Of a DNA stretch of 7,687 nt, positions 1 to 5,388 are shown piece after piece; position 1 is the stretch's first letter, and each line of letters starts with the position of its first letter. The translations under genes were made by a program, and so were the position numbers. The DNA is from Gemmatimonadota bacterium (lineage in GTDB: Bacteria; Gemmatimonadota; Gemmatimonadetes; Longimicrobiales; Longimicrobiaceae). The notes beneath the pieces are model-generated. The model ran no database searches. It was not told the origin of the DNA and was given only the letters and a program-made list of their open reading frames with translations. The stretch lies in contig JAHWJV010000162.1 of NCBI GenBank assembly GCA_019348265.1, forward strand, positions 1 through 7,687. Direction: 5' to 3'.

Positions 1-1
1 G

Positions 2-775
2 GGCACCAAGGGCGTGACCGTCTACCGCGACGGCAGCCGCGACGGGCAGGTGCTTTCGACGGGTGCCACCAAGACCCCGGCGCAGCAGGCCGAGGACGTG
101 GCCAAGGCTGCCGAGATCGGCGCGAAGGCGGCGGAGCAGGCGGAGCGCATCGCCAAGCTGGAGCGCGAGATGGCGCGCCTGCGCAGCGAGCTGAGCCAGG
201 CCGAGCAGGTTGCCACCCAGGCGCGCCGGCACAAGCGCAAGCGGCCCAACGTGCTCAAGGGCACCACCCGCAAGATGAACTCGCCGCTGGGCGACGTGTT
301 CGTCACCATCAACGAGGACCGCGAAGGGCACGAGTTCGAGGTGTTCGCCACGCTGGGCAAGGCGGGCTCGGTAGCCATGGCCGACGTGGAGGCCATCGGG
401 CGGCTGATCTCGCTGGCGCTGCGCTTCGGCGTCCCCATCTCCGAGATCCATGGACAGCTCCGCGGCATCTCCTCCGACCGGGCGATCGGATTCGGGCAGA
501 ACAAGGTGCTCTCCGTGCCGGACGCGATCGCGCAGGCGATCGGCGCGCGGATGCAGGAGAAGGCGGGCGTCCAGCAGGAGCTCATTCCGGAGGCGGTGAA
601 CCTCGACGCGGCACCCGGCACGTTCCCGACCACGGACGCGTCCCTCGAGCTCCCCTTCGGAAACTACGATCCGGGTGAGAACTTCATCGGCACCTGCCCC
701 GATTGCTCGAGCCAGCTCGAGTTCGCGGAGGGATGCATGAAGTGCCACTCGTGCGGTTACAGCGAGTGCGGCTGA
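2..775 (+). CDS. nrdJ: Class II (adenosylcobalamin-dependent) ribonucleotide reductase, C-terminal part; 5' end outside window
   Basis: The visible 257 residues are the end of a vitamin B12-dependent ribonucleotide reductase, the cytoplasmic enzyme that reduces ribonucleotides to deoxyribonucleotides without oxygen-dependent radical generation. The reading frame is open to the left edge, so the GTG at 14 is internal. Residues 1-20 (GTKGVTVYRDGSRDGQVLS) are the usual end of the catalytic barrel. Residues about 27-78 form an Ala/Glu/Lys/Arg-rich, probably coiled-coil linker. Residues about 94-180 are the TSCPD domain (SPLGDVFVTINED, then GQLRGISSDRAIGFG). The C-terminus carries cysteines 232, 235, 245, 248, 251 and 256 in a CPDC...CMKCHSC...EC pattern, the zinc-ribbon and redox tail that shuttles reducing equivalents in this family. 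The stop is TGA at 773-775. No neighbour in the window belongs to the pathway. The long charged linker is the only unusual part compared with the short linkers I remember in other NrdJ proteins. Confidence 0.94.
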   Translation, partial: GTKGVTVYRDGSRDGQVLSTGATKTPAQQAEDVAKAAEIGAKAAEQAERIAKLEREMARLRSELSQAEQVATQARRHKRKRPNVLKGTTRKMNSPLGDVFVTINEDREGHEFEVFATLGKAGSVAMADVEAIGRLISLALRFGVPISEIHGQLRGISSDRAIGFGQNKVLSVPDAIAQAIGARMQEKAGVQQELIPEAVNLDAAPGTFPTTDASLELPFGNYDPGENFIGTCPDCSSQLEFAEGCMKCHSCGYSECG

Positions 776-781
776 TCTATG

Positions 782-850
782 CGCTGTATCCTCTCCGCGA
801 CGAAAGTCGCGATGCGGGGCCGTATGGGGTGGTGAGGAGAGGATACAGCG
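782..850 (+). repeat. Perfect 15-bp inverted repeat with nested GAAA-tetraloop hairpin
   Basis: The left arm at 782-796 (CGCTGTATCCTCTCC) is exactly complementary to 836-850. Positions 797-801 and 806-810 then pair around the loop GAAA (802-805), so the inner helix stacks directly on the outer one and leaves 811-835 as a 25-base unpaired return strand. The repeat begins 6 bases after the nrdJ stop. It could act as a terminator or mRNA 3'-end stabiliser for nrdJ, or be a small palindromic repeat element of the genome. Only TTT follows the right arm, which is too short for a good intrinsic terminator. I see no target-site duplication at its edges. Confidence 0.75.
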
Positions 851-870
851 TTTAGCGGGTGCGGTAAGCA

Positions 871-893
871 GGGTGGGGTGGGGTGGTGAGGGG
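871..893 (+). other. G-quadruplex-like G-run tract
   Basis: Four runs of three or more G (871-873, 875-878, 880-883, 890-893) are separated by loops of 1, 1 and 6 bases, which satisfies the usual four-run quadruplex rule on the + strand. The 13-base string TGGGGTGGTGAGG at 879-891 also occurs at 825-837, inside the preceding inverted repeat, so part of the tract is a local duplication. Formation of a quadruplex is inferred from pattern only. Confidence 0.45.
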
Positions 894-929
894 ACGAAGG
901 GTCTCCGGCGCGAGCTGGGGGCCCTTCGT
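894..929 (+). other. 16-bp RNA-type hairpin capped by a GCGA tetraloop
   Basis: Positions 894-909 pair without interruption with 914-929 around the loop GCGA (910-913), a GNRA-class loop. Thirteen pairs are Watson-Crick and three (902/921, 904/919, 907/916) are G-U, which form only in + strand RNA. The outer eight pairs (ACGAAGGG with CCCTTCGT) are perfect in DNA as well. No T-run follows. This is a likely structured RNA segment or a terminator that does not follow the standard model; its role is unknown. Confidence 0.6.
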
Positions 930-1027
930 GCGTTGCAGATCGGCGCGCCGGGCACGCGGTGTCACGGCGCCCAGCGGGGCCCGCCCTTCGGCGGAGGCGC
1001 GCAGGATCGTGCGGTTCCAATCATCCG

Positions 1028-1057
1028 TTTACCTTGGGGGCACGTTGGTGACATAAC
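1028..1057 (+). promoter_or_regulatory. Weak candidate promoter for the S8 protease gene
   Basis: TTTACC (1028-1033) and CATAAC (1052-1057) each match the sigma-70 -35 and -10 consensus at four of six positions, with an 18-base spacer, in a short AT-richer island of otherwise GC-rich sequence 113 bases before the ATG. An imperfect six-pair dyad GGTGAC/GTTACC (1047-1052 and 1058-1063) overlaps the -10 and could be an operator. Both are weak pattern matches; promoter rules in this lineage may differ. Confidence 0.25.
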
Positions 1058-1155
1058 GTTACCATTCCCCTGTGCCCGCGGTGCGCCCACCGCACCCGCA
1101 GTGTCCCGCTGTTCTCCGCCCGGACGATCCTCGCCGGGAGCTTTGTCCCCACCTC

Positions 1156-1163
1156 GGAAGGAA
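1156..1163 (+). promoter_or_regulatory. Ribosome binding site of the S8 protease gene
   Basis: GGAAGGAA lies about 7 bases before the ATG at 1170. It decides the start: the frame is open back to 873, but the upstream codons lack both a ribosome binding site and protein-like sequence, whereas a lipoprotein leader begins exactly at 1170. Confidence 0.8.
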
Positions 1164-1169
1164 CCCCGC

Positions 1170-2699
1170 ATGAAAAGAATTTCCGCGGCGCTGCTGGCGG
1201 CTTCCGTCGCCCTGAGCGCATGTACCGACCGGTCGCAGACCCTTCCGCTGGACCCGTCCGGTGCCGCGCCAGCCGCCGCGCCGCAGGGTACGGGGGGGCG
1301 GCCGATCCCGGGGCAGTACATCGTCGTCTTCCGGAAGGGCGTGAGTGACGCCCCGGGGCTGGCGCGGCAGCTGGTCGCGGCGTACGGCGGCTCGCTGCTG
1401 CACAGCTACTCGCACGCGCTGAAGGGTTTTGCCGCGCGGCTGTCGGAGCAGGCGATCGCCGGGCTGGAGCGGAACCCGAACGTGCTGTACATCGAGCAGG
1501 ACCGGACGGTGCAGGCGGTGACGACGCAGACAAACGCGACCTGGGGGCTCGACCGCAGCGACCAGCGACTGCTTCCGCTGAGCGGCTCGTACAGCTACGC
1601 CGCCGACGGCACGGGCGTGCGCGCCTACATCGTCGACACCGGCATCCGCTCGACGCACACGGACTTCGGCGGCCGCGTCAGCGGCGGCTACACCGCGGTC
1701 GGCGACGGCCGCGGAACCAGCGACTGCAACGGGCACGGGACGCACGTGGCGGGCACTGTGGGCGGCACCACTTACGGCGTGGCGAAGGGCGTGAAGCTGG
1801 TGGCGGTGCGGGTGCTCGACGCGAATGGGAGCGTGACCAACTCGGGCGTGATCGCAGGGATCGACTGGGTGACGGCGAATCGCGTGCCGCCGGCGGTGGC
1901 GAACATGAGCCTGGGGGGTGGCGCCTCGGCCGCACTGGACGACGCGGTGCGGAAGTCCATTTCGGCGGGGGTGACCTTCGCCGTTGCCGCCGGGAACGAC
2001 AACCTCGACGCCTGTAACTACTCCCCGGCACGCACGGCGGAAGCGATCACCGTCGGTGCCACCACGTCCGCGGACGCGCGGGCGAGCTATTCCAACTACG
2101 GGAGCTGCCTCGACCTCTTCGCGGCCGGCTCCAGCATCACCTCCGCGTGGCACACCGGGAGCACTGCGACGAACACGATCAGCGGGACCTCGATGGCTAC
2201 CCCGCACGTAGCAGGCGTGGCCGCGCTCTACCTGCAGGGGAACCCCGGCGCGGCTCCGGCGACGGTGGCGAGCGCGATCACCGGCTCCGCCACGACGGGC
2301 AAGGTGACGGGCGCCGGTACCGGCTCGCCCAACAAGCTGCTTTACTCGGGACTGACGGCGGAGGGTGGCGGCGGCGGAAGCGCCGCGCCCTGCTCGTCGT
2401 GCACGGCGTTCGCCGGGAGCCTGAGCGGCGCCGGATACTTCGATTATCAGCCGAACGGGACCTACTACTACAGCAGCGCCGGCGGCTACCACAAGGGCTG
2501 GCTGCAGGGGCCGTCCGGTACGGATTTCGACCTGTACCTCCAGCGGTGGAACGGCTACCGGTGGGCCATCGTAGCGTACGCGGAGAGCGCCACTTCCACC
2601 GAGCAGATCACCTACTTCGGCAGCGCGGGGTATTATCGCTGGCAGGTGTACGCGTACAGCGGGAGCGGAGCATATACCTTCTGGCTGCAGAAGCCATAG
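1170..2699 (+). CDS. Secreted subtilisin-like serine protease (S8, proteinase K/aqualysin type) with I9 propeptide and C-terminal PPC-like domain
   Basis: This 509-residue exported endopeptidase starts with a lipoprotein-type leader (MKRISAALLAASVALSAC; lipobox LSAC, Cys18). A Pro/Ala-rich linker leads to an inhibitor I9 propeptide at about 48-116 (PGQYIVVFRKG to VLYIEQDRTV), normally the folding chaperone removed by self-cleavage. The S8 domain, about 123-395, shows the complete catalytic set: Asp156 (YIVDTGI), His189 (CNGHGTHVAG), oxyanion Asn276 (AAGN) and Ser341 (SGTSMATPHVAG). It closely resembles my memory of Thermus aqualysin. Cys282 and Cys313 keep the 31-residue spacing of one aqualysin disulfide, but the partner of Cys186 is Ala218, so the other bridge is absent. 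After a Gly-rich hinge (398-404), residues about 408-509 form an aromatic-rich beta domain (DFDLYLQRW, then AGYYRWQVYAYSGSGAYTF) like pre-peptidase C-terminal domains, which are often removed on maturation. It is transcribed alone, convergent with the M28 peptidase gene. Confidence 0.95.
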   Translation: MKRISAALLAASVALSACTDRSQTLPLDPSGAAPAAAPQGTGGRPIPGQYIVVFRKGVSDAPGLARQLVAAYGGSLLHSYSHALKGFAARLSEQAIAGLERNPNVLYIEQDRTVQAVTTQTNATWGLDRSDQRLLPLSGSYSYAADGTGVRAYIVDTGIRSTHTDFGGRVSGGYTAVGDGRGTSDCNGHGTHVAGTVGGTTYGVAKGVKLVAVRVLDANGSVTNSGVIAGIDWVTANRVPPAVANMSLGGGASAALDDAVRKSISAGVTFAVAAGNDNLDACNYSPARTAEAITVGATTSADARASYSNYGSCLDLFAAGSSITSAWHTGSTATNTISGTSMATPHVAGVAALYLQGNPGAAPATVASAITGSATTGKVTGAGTGSPNKLLYSGLTAEGGGGGSAAPCSSCTAFAGSLSGAGYFDYQPNGTYYYSSAGGYHKGWLQGPSGTDFDLYLQRWNGYRWAIVAYAESATSTEQITYFGSAGYYRWQVYAYSGSGAYTFWLQKP

Positions 2700-2730
2700 C
2701 ATACGGGCTCTCCAGCCCCGGGCAGCAGCC

Positions 2731-2761
2731 GACCCCACCGCGCGAGCCGCGCGGTGGGGTC
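2731..2761 (+). terminator. 14-bp perfect hairpin between convergent protease genes, probable bidirectional terminator
   Basis: GACCCCACCGCGCG (2731-2744) is exactly complementary to 2748-2761, with a 3-base loop AGC. It lies 31 bases after the stop of the S8 protease gene and 80 bases beyond the stop of the convergent M28 gene. No T-run follows on either strand, so it may stop transcription only partly or work with Rho; the position and perfect stem are the support. Confidence 0.6.
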
Positions 2762-2804
2762 GTGCGTTGCGGGCCGTCGGCTCAGCTTTCGGTGCGCGAG
2801 GGTC

Positions 2805-2843
2805 AACCGCGGTGTCAGCTCCGCAAGCGCGCCCACCGCGGTT
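2805..2843 (-). terminator. 10-bp inverted repeat overlapping the M28 stop codon
   Basis: AACCGCGGTG (2805-2814) is exactly complementary to 2834-2843, with a 19-base spacer. The right arm includes two bases of the TAA stop of the M28 gene. It could be the first part of a termination or mRNA-end structure for the minus-strand transcript. Each arm also contains the self-complementary CCGCGG, which weakens the case for a single specific fold. Confidence 0.35.
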
Positions 2844-3747
2844 ACATCAGCTGCAGAACCGCGCCGTGCACGCCCTCCATGACCATCGCCATCCTCTCGT
2901 AATCCAGGGTGTCCGGCGTGTCGCGGGCGGAGTGGTAGTGCGGATTGCGGTAGAAGGCGGTGTCGGTGATCATGAGAGCCGGGTAGCCCTGCGCCCAGTA
3001 GCTCGCGTGGTCCGAGAAGTCGATCCCGGGGACGGCGCGCGGGGCGTTGATCGAATGCACCGGCAGCGCCGAGGTGCGGCGCATCGCCCGCTTCACACGC
3101 CGCACCACCGATGCGTCGCCGAGGCGGCCCACCACGGTGATGAAGCTGCCCGTGGTCGGGTAGAAGAGTCGCAGGAGAGGGAGGGGGAAGCCCTGGCTCT
3201 GCGGCGCGTCGGTGAAATAGCCGATCATCTCGAGCGAGATCATCGCGCGGACGCGAACACCCCCCGAGCGGAGAGGCCGGGCATGGACGCTGCTCCCCAT
3301 GTGGGGCGTCCGGAAATGCGGCGGCTCCTCCAGCGGATAGGCGACCAGATCGACACGCATCGCGGGTGTGGTGGCGGAGAGCAGACGCGCGAGCTCGAGC
3401 AACCCGCCGACGCCGCTCGCGTTGTCGTCGGCGCCGGGAAAGGGACCCGCCGCGTCGTAGTGGGCACCGACCACGATCCGTTCGCCTGTCTCGGGGCCGA
3501 AGGAGGCGATTACGTTGCGGTAAGTCACGCCGTCGGCCTGGAAGGGCTGGTCGTTCACCCGCGTCGTCCCCTGACGGAAGTGCTGGGCAATGTAGGCCGC
3601 GGCGCGATCCAGGTTCTCGGGGTTGGAGTAGTCGCGGGGTCGGAAATTCTCGGCGAGCGCCCTCACGTGCGCTTCCAGGCGCGCCGGTGAGACGGACTCG
3701 CCGGCAGGACGGACGACACCGGTGCGCATGGGCTGTGTCACGAGCAA
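2842..3747 (-). CDS. M28-family zinc metallopeptidase (aminopeptidase type), start uncertain
   Basis: From the TTG at 3747 the protein has 301 residues, and nearly all of it is one M28 domain, a two-zinc exopeptidase fold that usually acts outside the cytoplasm. Visible ligand motifs are His96-x-Asp98 (GAHYD), bridging Asp107 or Asp108 (GADDNASG), the Glu140-Glu141 pair (catalytic base plus ligand), Glu173 (ISLEMIGY, where many relatives have Asp) and His270 or His272 (NPHYHSARDT). FSDHASYW at 244-251 is typical of the subgroup. The start is doubtful. TTG 3747, GTG 3741 and ATG 3729 all lack a ribosome binding site, and the frame just upstream (3748-3795) encodes a strongly hydrophobic segment that looks like the missing signal or anchor. 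The gene directly follows the histidine kinase gene on the same strand and is probably in its transcript. The substrate is not predictable. Confidence 0.88.
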   Translation of the reverse strand: MLVTQPMRTGVVRPAGESVSPARLEAHVRALAENFRPRDYSNPENLDRAAAYIAQHFRQGTTRVNDQPFQADGVTYRNVIASFGPETGERIVVGAHYDAAGPFPGADDNASGVGGLLELARLLSATTPAMRVDLVAYPLEEPPHFRTPHMGSSVHARPLRSGGVRVRAMISLEMIGYFTDAPQSQGFPLPLLRLFYPTTGSFITVVGRLGDASVVRRVKRAMRRTSALPVHSINAPRAVPGIDFSDHASYWAQGYPALMITDTAFYRNPHYHSARDTPDTLDYERMAMVMEGVHGAVLQLM

Positions 3748-3805
3748 GATGAGTGCGACGGGAGGCGCGAGCAGGAGAGCGGCCAGGAGGAGTCCTTACT
3801 CGCAT
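3748..3805 (-). other. Hydrophobic leader-coding segment of the M28 gene, separated from its ATG by a frame shift or using a CTG start
   Basis: In the M28 frame the codons from 3795 down to 3748 read GLLLAALLLAPPVALI, continuing as LLVTQP into the annotated start. A TAA at 3798-3796 closes the frame just before it. The only nearby ATG (3805-3803) is one base out of frame; removing one base near 3793 would give MRVR followed by the hydrophobic run, a normal signal sequence. Alternatively AAGGA (3797-3793) sits 6 bases before a CTG at 3786-3784 and could support a CTG start. Sequencing error, a real mutation and non-ATG initiation cannot be told apart here. Confidence 0.55.
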
Positions 3806-3826
3806 GCGGTCGCGTTGCTTGGTGCG

Positions 3827-5077
3827 TCAGCTCGCTGGCGGCGCGCTCGCCGCGGGGTCCGCGAGCGGCAACGTTACGGTGAAAATCGAGCCGCGACCGA
3901 GCTCGCTCGAGACCGAGATGTCGCCGGCCATGGCCCGGGCCAGGTCGCGGCTGATGGTGAGCCCCAGCCCGGCGCCGCCCTCCACGCGAGTCGAGCTCTG
4001 ATCGAGCTGGTAGAACGGTTCGAAGATCGACTCGAGCTTGTCTTCCGGAATCCCCGCGCCGGTGTCGCTCACGTCGATCCGCACTCGACCGCCCTCCGCC
4101 GCGCTTCCGATCGCTATCTCTCCGCCCGGCGCGGTGAACTTCACCGCGTTCGTCGTCAGATTGATCAGGATCTGCTCCAGGCGGACGGCGTCCGCGTGGG
4201 CGGTGTGGCGGGGGTCGACTGCGTTGCGGCGCAGTCGGATCCCCCTGGCGCGCGCCAGCGGCTCCGCGATTCCGCAGGCGGTAGCGACCGCTTCCGCGAT
4301 GGGCACGGGCCGGACCGTGAGCTCCAGCTTCCCTGCCTCGATCTTCGCCTGGTCGAGAACCTGGTCGATCAGTGCGAGCAGTACCCGGTGGCTCGCCCGA
4401 ATGCGAGCTACCGCGTTCGCCTGCTCCGGGGTCGGGTTCCCGTAGATGCCCATCTCGATCAGCTCCGCATAGCCGTCGATCGCGTTCAGCGGCGTGCGCA
4501 GCTCGTGGCTCATGGTCGCCAGGAAGGCGGACTTCGCCCGGCTCGCCGCCTGCGCCTGCACCGCGGCTTTCTGCAGCCGCTCGTTCGCGCGACCGAGCCG
4601 GGCGACGAGCGCCTGGTTCGTCTCGACCTGCGCCTCCAGCTCCGTCGCCTGCTCCTCGAGCGACCGCGCCATCTCCTCCGCCTGAACGGCGCGTCGCTCG
4701 GCTTCCGCTCGCGCCTGCTCGACGGCCCTGGCGAGCGCATTCACCAGCCAGGCCGTCACCAGGAGCACGCCCGCCGTCGCCAGCGAGATCGGGTTCGATA
4801 CTTCGAGGCTGCCGACCGGGTCCAGGAAGAGCAGGTCAGCCGCGATCGCTCCCGTCACCGCGGTCAGACAGCCGGGTAGGATTCCCCCGTACCAGGCGCT
4901 CACCATCACGGCCGGGAAGAAGAACAGGTAGATCGTTTGGCCAAGCCACGGGCGCAGCAACGCGGTGATCACCAGCGCGGCGATGCTGGCGAGCACGGCG
5001 GCTCCGTAGCGGCGCGTGAGACTCCGCTCCCCTGCCGGCGCAGCCCCCTTGACCCCTTCCAGTGCCACCTGCTTCAT
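3827..5077 (-). CDS. Membrane-bound sensor histidine kinase (DUF4118-like membrane domain, HisKA, HATPase_c)
   Basis: This is a 416-residue sensor kinase of a two-component system. Residues about 24-117 contain four hydrophobic segments arranged like the KdpD-type DUF4118 membrane module (IYLFFFPAVMVSAWYGG is characteristic), followed by a long coiled coil (about 117-176) in place of a PAS or HAMP domain. The HisKA domain has the phosphorylated His191 in SHELRTPLN. The ATPase domain shows the N box (Asn310, NLTTNAVKF), G1 (DTGAGIP, 338-344), F box (FEPFYQLD, 352-359) and G2 (GAGLGL, 368-373), so both autophosphorylation and ATP binding look intact. There is no receiver domain and no response regulator in the window, so the partner is elsewhere. 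The ATG is fixed by an in-frame TAG directly before it. The stop lies 22 bases before the ATG-like leader of the M28 gene, suggesting one transcript. Confidence 0.95.
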   Translation of the reverse strand: MKQVALEGVKGAAPAGERSLTRRYGAAVLASIAALVITALLRPWLGQTIYLFFFPAVMVSAWYGGILPGCLTAVTGAIAADLLFLDPVGSLEVSNPISLATAGVLLVTAWLVNALARAVEQARAEAERRAVQAEEMARSLEEQATELEAQVETNQALVARLGRANERLQKAAVQAQAASRAKSAFLATMSHELRTPLNAIDGYAELIEMGIYGNPTPEQANAVARIRASHRVLLALIDQVLDQAKIEAGKLELTVRPVPIAEAVATACGIAEPLARARGIRLRRNAVDPRHTAHADAVRLEQILINLTTNAVKFTAPGGEIAIGSAAEGGRVRIDVSDTGAGIPEDKLESIFEPFYQLDQSSTRVEGGAGLGLTISRDLARAMAGDISVSSELGRGSIFTVTLPLADPAASAPPAS

Positions 5078-5085
5078 CTAGCCGG

Positions 5086-5090
5086 TCCTG
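5086..5090 (-). promoter_or_regulatory. Ribosome binding site of the histidine kinase gene
   Basis: CAGGA on the minus strand lies 8 bases before the ATG at 5077-5075. It agrees with the start set by the in-frame TAG that directly precedes that ATG. Confidence 0.55.
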
Positions 5091-5200
5091 ATCGTGGCGA
5101 TGCCCCGCCGAGCATCACTCCGGCCACCTCCCTCGCTGTCGGTCCCCGTCTTCGAGCAGCCGAGCTCGCCCCGTCGGATACCCCCCGTGGCCCCGCGCAC

Positions 5201-5335
5201 TCGCAACTTCCGTTCTTTGGTGGCCGCCGCCAAGATGGCCGGAACACGGAGGAATGCGAGTACCTCGAGGAGGGCTCCTTCGTCGCGACGGCGGCGGACC
5301 CGCTCTCCACCTTCTCGATCGATGTGGACCGCGCC
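5201..5335 (+). pseudogene. Remnant of a YfbK-type von Willebrand factor A protein
   Basis: Plus-strand codons from 5201 read SQLPFFGGRR and, at 5243-5335, NTEECEYLEEGSF followed by ADPLSTFSIDVDRA. This matches the conserved N-terminal signature of YfbK-family vWA proteins (NTE-x-Y...EN-x-F...PLSTFSIDVDTASY, as I remember it). After Ala5335 the similarity stops: the next codons lack the expected SYANVRRFL, and the vWA domain itself is missing. The frame stays open but has no plausible start or ribosome binding site, and it lies opposite in strand to the genes on both sides. I read it as a short relic of a deleted gene in the 311-base gap between the propeller gene and the kinase gene. Nothing else convincing was seen in that gap. 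Confidence 0.65.
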
Positions 5336-5388
5336 GGCACCCTCCGCGCCGTCGGTGAACGGCACGTTTGGCGAATTCAGCGGTCGGT

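Larger units (their letters stand above)
776..1020 (+). other. Structured intergenic block between nrdJ and the S8 protease gene
   Basis: This gene-free stretch holds, in order: a perfect 15-bp inverted repeat with a nested GAAA-loop hairpin (782-850), a G-run tract (871-893), a 16-bp GCGA-loop hairpin (894-929), a bulged hairpin (945-970: six pairs, bulged A964, then five pairs around loop 956-958) and a short stem (981-985 with 990-994). Three of the pairs in the 894-929 stem and one in the 945-970 stem are G-T in the DNA. They pair only if the + strand is transcribed; the minus-strand RNA would have A-C mismatches. The block starts right after the nrdJ stop and ends before the candidate protease promoter. 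It could be the nrdJ 3' untranslated and termination region, a small RNA, or a dispersed intergenic repeat. None of the stems is followed by a T-run, so a classical intrinsic terminator is not shown. Confidence 0.5.

Noticed and set aside
873..1169. 99-codon upstream extension of the S8 protease frame
   Set aside because: It covers hairpins and low-complexity sequence, has no ribosome binding site, and the lipoprotein leader with GGAAGGAA fits the ATG at 1170.
1059..2738. 559-codon minus-strand frame opposite the S8 protease
   Set aside because: Arg/Gly/Val-rich composition, no motifs, exact antisense of a gene with complete catalytic residues; a GC-rich shadow frame.
2633..3805. 390-codon minus-strand frame beginning at ATG 3805
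   Set aside because: It reads the M28 gene in the wrong frame and is Arg/Pro-rich; only its ATG matters, as the possible original M28 start.
3722..4968. Plus-strand frames of up to 385 codons opposite the kinase
   Set aside because: Antisense of an intact histidine kinase, no recognisable motifs.
5348..5363. Short dyad GCCGT/ACGGC after the propeller gene as a terminator
   Set aside because: Only five pairs, six-base loop and no T-run; not above chance in this sequence.
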